Position numbers and translations under genes: made by a program. Below the pieces are notes generated by a model. That model saw only the letters and a program-made list of their open reading frames with translations, searched no databases and was not told where the DNA came from. A stretch of 10,425 nucleotides of DNA from an uncultured Prevotellaceae bacterium (lineage in GTDB: Bacteria; Bacteroidota; Bacteroidia; Bacteroidales; Bacteroidaceae). Positions within the stretch are counted from its first letter, which is position 1, and each line of letters begins with the position of its first letter. Positions 5,892 through 10,425 of the stretch are shown piece by piece. The stretch is from assembly GCA_947176655.1 (NCBI GenBank), contig CAMWRK010000060.1, forward strand, positions 1-10,425. The letters run 5' to 3'.

Positions 5892-8254
5892 AGTACAAGA
5901 TTGACGATGAAAGCGGCTGTCCAGGCTATGGCACACTGGAAAGCCATGATAACCAAGGCCCACGTAGTACCAAGTTCCCTGCGTATTGTGGCCATGGCGG
6001 CCACGCAGGGCGTATAGAGCAGACAGAACACCATCATGGCACAGGCCGTGGCGGTGGAAAATACCTGCGATACGGATACACCTGCAAGCAACGTCGAGAG
6101 TGTGCTGACAACGACCTCCTTGGCCAGCAGACCACTGATGAGAGATGTTATGATGCGCCAGTCACCCAGCCCGAGGGGGGCGAACAACGGCTGCAGCAGT
6201 CCCGCCATGCCGGCCAGCATGCTGTCATGCTCCATGCCAGGAGACACCATCTTTAGGCTGAAAGTGAACGTCTGCATGAACCATATCACAATGGATGCAA
6301 GGAAAATGACCGTAAAGGCTCTGTGCAGGAAGTCACGTGCCTTTTCCCAAAGCAACCGCATGACATTGGAGGGTACGGGCAAGCGGTAATTGGGCAGTTC
6401 CATGACAAAAGGTACGGCTTCGCCCCGGAACCACACCAGTTTCAGCGCTAGCGCAATAAGGACACCAACAACAATACCGGTGACATACAGGCCGGTCATA
6501 ATCCACGCCGCCTTGCCTGGGAAGAAAGCAACCGAAAAGAACGCATAGACAGGAATCTTGGCCGTACAGGACATGAAAGGCGTGAGCATGACAGTAAGAC
6601 GACGGTCGCGAACGCTTGGCAGCGTGCGGCTGCTCATGACTCCTGGCACACTGCACCCGAAACCCAGCAACAGCGGAACGATGCTTCGCCCGGACAGTCC
6701 CAACTTGCGCAGCGGACGATCCATGACAAAGGCTATGCGTGCCATGTAGCCGCTGTCCTCCATCATGGAGAGGAAGAAGAACAACAGAATTATCAGAGGC
6801 AGAAAAGACACTACCGTGCCCACACCCCCATAGATGCCGTCTATGACAAGGCTGTGTACCACAGGAGCTATACCTGCGGCAGAAAGCAGGCGATCCGTCA
6901 GAGCCGTCAGCCACTCCACTCCTTCGGCCACAAGTTCCTGCATCCAAGCTCCGATGCCATCGAACACAAGCCAGAAGACCAGAGCCATGATGACCAGAAA
7001 GGACGGTATAGCCGTCCACTTGCCGGTAAGGATGCTGTCTATGGTGCGGCTGTACAGATATTCCCTCGTATCGCCCGGACGTACTACGGTATTGCGGCAG
7101 ATGTTGCCGATGTAGTCAAAACGCATGGCAGCAATGGCAGCCTGACGATCCAGTCCACGCTCTTCCTCCATCTGCCTAACTATATGCTCGACAGTCTCCT
7201 GCTCGTTGTTGCTGAGAGACAGAGCCTCGCGCACCATCGGGTCTCCCTCTATGAGTTTGGAGGCGGCGAAGCGCACAGGCAGACCAGCCCTCTGGGCATG
7301 ATCCTCGATAAAATGCATGATGGCATGCAGGCATCGGTGGACGGCACAGCCATTCCCGTCGGGAGAACAATAGTCGTGGCGCAAGGGGCCTTCGCGGTAA
7401 CGCGCCACATGGACGGCATGGCGTATGACCTCGTCCACACCCTCGTTGCGCATGGCCGAAATGGGGATTACGGGAATGCCCAGCAGAGCCTCCATCTCAT
7501 TGATGCGTATGGCTCCGTGGTTGTTCTTTATCTCGTCCATCATGTTCAATGCCAGAACCATGGGGATGCCAAGCTCCATGAGCTGCATGGTCAGGTACAG
7601 ATTGCGCTCTATGCAGGTGGCGTCCACTATATTGATGATGGCCGAGGGGTGTTCCTCCAGAATGAAACGGCGGCTGACAAGCTCCTCCTGCGTGTACGGC
7701 GACAGGGAATATATGCCTGGCAGGTCTGTGACTACTGTGTCGGGATAACCTCTGATGGCTCCGTCCTTACGGTCGACTGTGACACCTGGAAAGTTTCCTA
7801 CATGCTGACTGGAACCTGTAAGTTGGTTGAAAAGAGTGGTCTTGCCGCAATTCTGGTTGCCTACGAGGGCAAAGGTGAGACGGCGCGGTACGTCTTTCGA
7901 AGCCGAGGCATAGGGATCACGTCCTTCTGCTCTCTCCTGTTCCTGATGATAATGCCCTCCTTCGCCCAATCCTGGATGTTGCGGTTCGGGATACGGCGGC
8001 ATTGTACAGCAGACGGAAATCTCAGGTACCGCTGCGTGGCCGACATCTATCATACGGGCATCGGCACGGCGCAAGGTCAGTTCGTAGCCATGAACCCTAA
8101 GTTCCATGGGGTCGCCCATCGGGGCGTATTTAATCAAAGTGACAGTCACACCCGGAAGGACTCCCATGTCCAGGAAATGCTGGCGCAAGGCACCATTTCC
8201 CCCGACATTCAGTATAGTGGCTGTCTCTCCTATATTAAGTTCTGCAAGAGTCAT
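5888..8254 (-). CDS. feoB: FeoA-FeoB fusion, ferrous iron transporter
   Basis: This protein imports Fe(II) across the inner membrane. Numbering from ATG 8254 (788 aa): residues 1-73 are a FeoA SH3-like domain (LRQHFLDMGVLPG, ELTLRRADA). About 74-125 is a hydrophilic Pro/His/Glu linker containing C82-C83 and H101/H103. The G domain follows: G1 GNQNCGKT (132-139), G2 GVTVD (157-161), G3 DLPG (177-180), G4 NMMD (237-240), G5 SAM (266-268). The membrane part starts near 415 and carries both Gate motifs: GFGCSVPG (531-538, C534) and LLYTPCVAA (745-753, C750), plus C563 in SCTAKIPVY. SGLLAKEVVVSTLS lies near 707. FeoAB fusions are known from Bacteroides. An in-frame TTG at 8269 would add five residues; ATG 8254 is preferred, 21 bp after the deaminase stop. 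It overlaps the Cys-rich peptide by 4 bp. No Fur box could be identified by eye. Confidence 0.96.
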   Translation of the reverse strand: MTLAELNIGETATILNVGGNGALRQHFLDMGVLPGVTVTLIKYAPMGDPMELRVHGYELTLRRADARMIDVGHAAVPEISVCCTMPPYPEPQHPGLGEGGHYHQEQERAEGRDPYASASKDVPRRLTFALVGNQNCGKTTLFNQLTGSSQHVGNFPGVTVDRKDGAIRGYPDTVVTDLPGIYSLSPYTQEELVSRRFILEEHPSAIINIVDATCIERNLYLTMQLMELGIPMVLALNMMDEIKNNHGAIRINEMEALLGIPVIPISAMRNEGVDEVIRHAVHVARYREGPLRHDYCSPDGNGCAVHRCLHAIMHFIEDHAQRAGLPVRFAASKLIEGDPMVREALSLSNNEQETVEHIVRQMEEERGLDRQAAIAAMRFDYIGNICRNTVVRPGDTREYLYSRTIDSILTGKWTAIPSFLVIMALVFWLVFDGIGAWMQELVAEGVEWLTALTDRLLSAAGIAPVVHSLVIDGIYGGVGTVVSFLPLIILLFFFLSMMEDSGYMARIAFVMDRPLRKLGLSGRSIVPLLLGFGCSVPGVMSSRTLPSVRDRRLTVMLTPFMSCTAKIPVYAFFSVAFFPGKAAWIMTGLYVTGIVVGVLIALALKLVWFRGEAVPFVMELPNYRLPVPSNVMRLLWEKARDFLHRAFTVIFLASIVIWFMQTFTFSLKMVSPGMEHDSMLAGMAGLLQPLFAPLGLGDWRIITSLISGLLAKEVVVSTLSTLLAGVSVSQVFSTATACAMMVFCLLYTPCVAAMATIRRELGTTWALVIMAFQCAIAWTAAFIVNLVL

Positions 8255-8275
8255 AACGATTGTATACAAAAAACC

Positions 8276-8758
8276 TTAATACTCCACTTTGTCATCCTTC
8301 CGACGCCAAGCCTCGAACGCGGCTCCGGCCTCATCGCGCATAAGTCCCTGCATGGGTATGGAACGGTAAAGCACCGGCTTCTCTATCTCACGATATATGA
8401 AGTCATCGCCAAAGCCTATGCCGTCAGCATCTTCCTTGGTATTACCGTAGAAGATAGCGCTTACACCTGCCCAATAGAGAGCAGCCAGACACATGGGGCA
8501 TGGTTCGCAGGATGTATAGCATTTGCACCCGGTAAGTCTGAAATCGCGCAGACAACGGCATGCCTCACGTATGGCGTTAACCTCGGCATGAGCTGTGGGA
8601 TCGTTGTCAGCGGTGACGCGGTTGACTCCGGTAGCCACCACACGCCCCTCGTGGACTATGACCGCCCCGAAAGAACCACCGCCATTGCTGACATTCTCCA
8701 CACTGAGTTCTATGGCCATTCGCATGAACCTGCGGTCCGCTACGGTTATCTGTGACAT
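8276..8758 (-). CDS. guaD: guanine deaminase (cytidine deaminase-like fold)
   Basis: This enzyme converts guanine to xanthine and ammonia in purine salvage, in the cytosol. Numbering from ATG 8758 (160 aa): the zinc site is DPTAHAEVNAIR (H57 ligand, E59 proton shuttle) and SCEPCPMC (C87 and C90 ligands). NRVTADNDPTAHAE, LYWA, the GFGDDFIY segment and the C-terminal AWRRKDDKVEY tail follow Bacillus subtilis GuaD closely, which separates it from tRNA adenosine deaminase TadA and from CMP/cytosine deaminases. An ATG at 8788 would add ten residues, but it sits at or before the predicted transcription start of the TACCTTTG promoter (8797-8790), so 8758 is the better start. It is the first gene of the apparent operon with feoAB, an arrangement with no obvious metabolic link. 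Family sure; exact substrate very likely guanine, untested. Confidence 0.9.
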   Translation of the reverse strand: MSQITVADRRFMRMAIELSVENVSNGGGSFGAVIVHEGRVVATGVNRVTADNDPTAHAEVNAIREACRCLRDFRLTGCKCYTSCEPCPMCLAALYWAGVSAIFYGNTKEDADGIGFGDDFIYREIEKPVLYRSIPMQGLMRDEAGAAFEAWRRKDDKVEY

Positions 8759-8789
8759 ATATTGAATCAGATGTTTAGGTGTTTGCATA

Positions 8790-8797
8790 CAAAGGTA
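8790..8797 (-). promoter_or_regulatory. -7 promoter element of the guaD-feoAB operon
   Basis: TACCTTTG on the - strand matches the Bacteroidetes -7 consensus TAnnTTTG exactly and is preceded by a run of T. Transcription should start about 5 nt downstream, near 8785, giving a leader of about 27 nt before ATG 8758. No clear -33 TTTG was seen. Confidence 0.65.
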
Positions 8798-8860
8798 CGA
8801 AAAAAACTTGCTTTTCTTTCCGTGTCTCCCGGCCTTCGGCTCTCTTTATAGTTTTTTTTG

Positions 8861-8868
8861 TACCTTTG
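8861..8868 (+). promoter_or_regulatory. -7 promoter element of the single-domain M16 gene
   Basis: TACCTTTG lies on the + strand only 4 nt before ATG 8873. With the usual spacing from TAnnTTTG to the transcription start, the first transcribed base falls at or next to the A of the start codon, so the mRNA would be leaderless or nearly so. Confidence 0.65.
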
Positions 8869-8872
8869 CAAC

Positions 8873-10087
8873 ATGGAATCACGACTTTTAGGTAACGGCA
8901 TGCGACTGGTGGCGGCATCATGCCCCACTGACACGGTATACGTAGGTCTGGCCATGGATGCCGGCACCAGAGACGAAGAGGAGAAGGAAAGCGGAATGGC
9001 ACATTTCGCCGAGCACCTGAGTTTCAAAGGCACGACACGGCGCACCTCGCGACAGATAATAACACGCATGGAGTCAGTAGGCGGAGACATGAATGCCTTC
9101 ACAGGCAAAGAGGAGACCGTGTACTACTGCACGTGCCGTAGAGAGCACTTCGGACGCGCCGTGGATCTGCTATTCGACATCGTTTTCAACAGCACCTATC
9201 CCAGGGAGGCCATGGAAAAGGAGGCAGAGGTGGTGACAGACGAGATAGAGAGCTACAACGATTCGCCCTCGGAGCTGATATATGACGACTTTGAAGCCAT
9301 GCTCTTCCACGGGCATCCGTTGGGCAGGAACATACTCGGTGATGCCGACAGACTGCGCCAATACGACAGTACGGATGTGGCACGATACACCGGCAGACTC
9401 TACATTCCTGAGAGAGCCGCCCTCTTTGTCTACGGGAACATTGCCATACCCGAGATACTGCGACACATACCCGATATTCCGGCAGCAGCGGCAACCGTGC
9501 GGAACGCCGTCCGCACCATGCCGGACGAAGAGTACCGGCCGGAAGAGAAAGTAATATGCAAGGACACGCATCAGACCCACATAATGATGGGAGCACGCGC
9601 CTACGGAGGAAGCGAACGGAAGCGCACCGCCCTGCTACTGGCAAACAACATCCTCGGAGGCCCCGGACTAAGCAGCAGACTGAACCTGGCACTCAGGGAA
9701 AAGCGCGGATTGGTATACACAGTGGAAAGCACTCTGACAACCTATACCGATGCCGGGCTGTGGGCTGTGTACTTCGGATGTGACCACAAGGATGCTGCCA
9801 AGTGCAAGAGGCTGGTAAGAAACGAGTTGCGTCGCCTCTGCGATGCGCCGCTGCCGGAGAAGACGCTGAATGCAGCCAAACGGCAGCTGACGGGACAGAT
9901 AGCACTGTCCTACGACAACTTCGAAAGTGTGGCCATAGGCATGGGCAAACGCATGCTGCACTACAACCGCACGCAAACGGGGGAAGAAATGATACAGGCC
10001 ATCCGGGCACTGACACCGGAACAGGTGTGGGAGGCGGCGCGCGAGGTGTTCAATCCTGAGAGGCTGACCATCCTAGAGTACAGGTAA
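8873..10087 (+). CDS. single-domain M16 zinc peptidase (mitochondrial processing peptidase-like)
   Basis: 404 residues from ATG 8873. The start is fixed by the family's opening strand (LLGNGMRLVAAS, 5-16), which must be kept, and by the promoter just upstream; an upstream TTG (8858) lies inside the promoter. There is no signal peptide, so it is probably cytoplasmic. The zinc motif HFAEH (H44, E47, H48) follows GTRDEEEKESGMA. NAFTGKEETVYY (74-85) and the glutamate pair E117 and E124 (KEAEVVTDEIE) complete the site; E124 is 76 residues after H48, as in processing peptidases. The second half has GGPGLSSRLNLALREKRGLVYTVES, the conserved partner-domain region. Such small M16 proteins work as dimers or pairs. 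The substrate is unknown. It is divergent from guaD and probably monocistronic, with hairpins after its stop. Confidence 0.93.
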   Translation: MESRLLGNGMRLVAASCPTDTVYVGLAMDAGTRDEEEKESGMAHFAEHLSFKGTTRRTSRQIITRMESVGGDMNAFTGKEETVYYCTCRREHFGRAVDLLFDIVFNSTYPREAMEKEAEVVTDEIESYNDSPSELIYDDFEAMLFHGHPLGRNILGDADRLRQYDSTDVARYTGRLYIPERAALFVYGNIAIPEILRHIPDIPAAAATVRNAVRTMPDEEYRPEEKVICKDTHQTHIMMGARAYGGSERKRTALLLANNILGGPGLSSRLNLALREKRGLVYTVESTLTTYTDAGLWAVYFGCDHKDAAKCKRLVRNELRRLCDAPLPEKTLNAAKRQLTGQIALSYDNFESVAIGMGKRMLHYNRTQTGEEMIQAIRALTPEQVWEAAREVFNPERLTILEYR

Positions 10088-10094
10088 AGGAGTG

Positions 10095-10142
10095 TTGACA
10101 CAACAACCATTTGTGTTAAAATACCAAAAGCAAGTATTTTTT
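10095..10142 (+). terminator. possible terminator with two alternative hairpins
   Basis: Eight bases after the M16 stop, TTGACACAA (10095-10103) pairs with TTGTGTTAA (10111-10119) around a 7-nt loop. A second stem, AAAATAC (10118-10124) with GTATTTT (10134-10140), is followed by more T, giving a run of six T in total. The stems share two bases, so they compete. Both are AT-rich and weak, but position and T-run suit a transcript end. Confidence 0.45.
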
Positions 10143-10245
10143 GCAGATATTATGATTATCTTTCCTCTAAAGAAAAGTGGGTTCTTTATCCTGTCGGTGT
10201 AGAAATCTCGCGATTTTTATCTACATTCGCAACATAAGAAAAGGA

Positions 10246-10275
10246 TTTGGTTAAGAATCATCACAATTAATTCTG
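10246..10275 (+). promoter_or_regulatory. possible promoter of the right-edge gene
   Basis: TTTG at 10246-10249 could be the -33 element and TAATTCTG at 10268-10275 a -7 element with one mismatch to TAnnTTTG, 18 nt apart. The start codon at 10284 would again lie only a few bases from the transcription start. The match is imperfect. Confidence 0.3.
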
Positions 10276-10283
10276 TATACATT

Positions 10284-10425
10284 ATGGCAAAAATTAAATT
10301 ATACTTCGCGGAAACACAAAGTAACAACAGTGGTGTGGCAAAGGGAACAGCGGAGAATCCTTACACCGAAGCAGAATACGAGGCAATGCTCAATAATGGC
10401 ACATGGCCGGGTGGTTATGTCCAAA
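10284..10425 (+). CDS. unidentified protein, N-terminal 47 codons only
   Basis: ATG at 10284 opens a frame that continues to the window edge. The visible N-terminus begins MAKIKLYFAETQSNNSG and contains NPYTEAEYEAMLNNGTWPGGYV. There is no signal peptide or membrane helix. From memory, a similar element (NPYT, then an acidic/Tyr stretch, then GTW-GGYV) recurs near the N-termini of assorted Bacteroidales proteins of unclear function, but I cannot check this and assign no role. Separated from the M16 gene by 196 bp of AT-rich DNA with hairpins, it probably has its own promoter. Real-gene confidence rests on an open frame, sensible amino acid content and a plausible promoter. Confidence 0.65.
   Translation, partial: MAKIKLYFAETQSNNSGVAKGTAENPYTEAEYEAMLNNGTWPGGYVQ

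Larger units (their letters stand above)
8790..8868. repeat. 19-nt inverted repeat carrying two divergent promoters
   Basis: The motif AGTTTTTTTnGTACCTTTG occurs on the + strand at 8850-8868 and on the - strand at 8808-8790, identical at 18 of 19 positions, with 41 bp between. Each copy ends in the -7 element of the gene it faces. In single-stranded form the two copies could pair over 19 bp with one G-U. It is best read as two copies of a preferred promoter sequence of this genome. Confidence 0.7.

Noticed and set aside
8255..8269. Earlier TTG start for FeoAB
   Set aside because: It adds only five residues before the FeoA domain's conserved opening, while ATG 8254 is well placed.
6854..8755. 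633-codon open frame on the + strand
   Set aside because: It lies wholly antisense to FeoAB and guaD, which have unambiguous motifs throughout. Long antisense frames are common in GC-rich coding DNA, and its protein shows no recognisable domain.
8790..8868. MITE or insertion-sequence end, suggested by the 19-nt inverted repeat
   Set aside because: No target-site duplication was found, and each arm coincides with a promoter element at the right place for its gene, so promoters explain it better.
1..10425. tRNA, rRNA, CRISPR array, riboswitch or mobile element
   Set aside because: Reading both strands showed no repeat-spacer pattern, no transposase or integrase motifs and no recognisable structured RNA family. 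The 5585-5635 block is the only RNA candidate, and it is kept as a finding.

Overview
The window looks like chromosomal DNA of a member of the Bacteroidales (Bacteroidetes), most likely a Prevotellaceae- or Bacteroidaceae-like gut or oral anaerobe. Three things support this. Strong starts are preceded by the Bacteroidetes -7 promoter element TAnnTTTG rather than a sigma70 -10 box. Genes lack clear Shine-Dalgarno sequences. The gene set fits: a FeoA-FeoB fusion with a FeoB-associated Cys-rich peptide, a compact ResB/CcsA protein, and a 940-residue secreted M16 peptidase. Coding DNA is fairly GC-rich, and the intergenic gaps are clearly AT-richer. No rRNA, tRNA, CRISPR array, transposase or phage gene was seen.

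Layout. Positions 2-1655 (+): the 3' part of a Rid/FkbO-like gene, then a short ResB-CcsA fusion for cytochrome c haem attachment, ending at a strong bidirectional hairpin (1685-1726). Positions 1754-5347 (-): an exported two-domain M16 zinc peptidase followed by a Bax-inhibitor-1 family membrane protein. Positions 5348-5738: about 390 bp without a convincing gene, holding a good promoter that points at the M16 gene from about 290 nt away, a GC-rich block ending in a T-run, a long-range inverted repeat and a 34-codon ORF. Positions 5739-8758 (-): an apparent operon of guanine deaminase, FeoAB ferrous iron transporter and FeoB-associated Cys-rich peptide. Positions 8759-8872: a divergent promoter region with two near-identical promoters facing outwards. 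Positions 8873-10087 (+): a single-domain cytoplasmic-type M16 peptidase that appears to be made from a leaderless mRNA. Positions 10088-10283: AT-rich spacer with hairpins. Positions 10284-10425 (+): the first 47 codons of an unidentified gene cut by the window edge.

How the genes relate. The iron operon supplies ferrous iron, and the ResB-CcsA protein attaches haem to c-type cytochromes. Both fit an anaerobe with a limited respiratory chain, but nothing shows that they are co-regulated. The two M16 peptidases are different types: one exported and two-domain, one without a signal and one-domain. They belong to separate transcription units. Most of the window is ordinary housekeeping sequence. 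The least explained parts are the 5348-5738 spacer, the mirrored promoter pair at 8790-8868, and the unidentified gene at the right edge. I did not find a clear undescribed multi-gene system.
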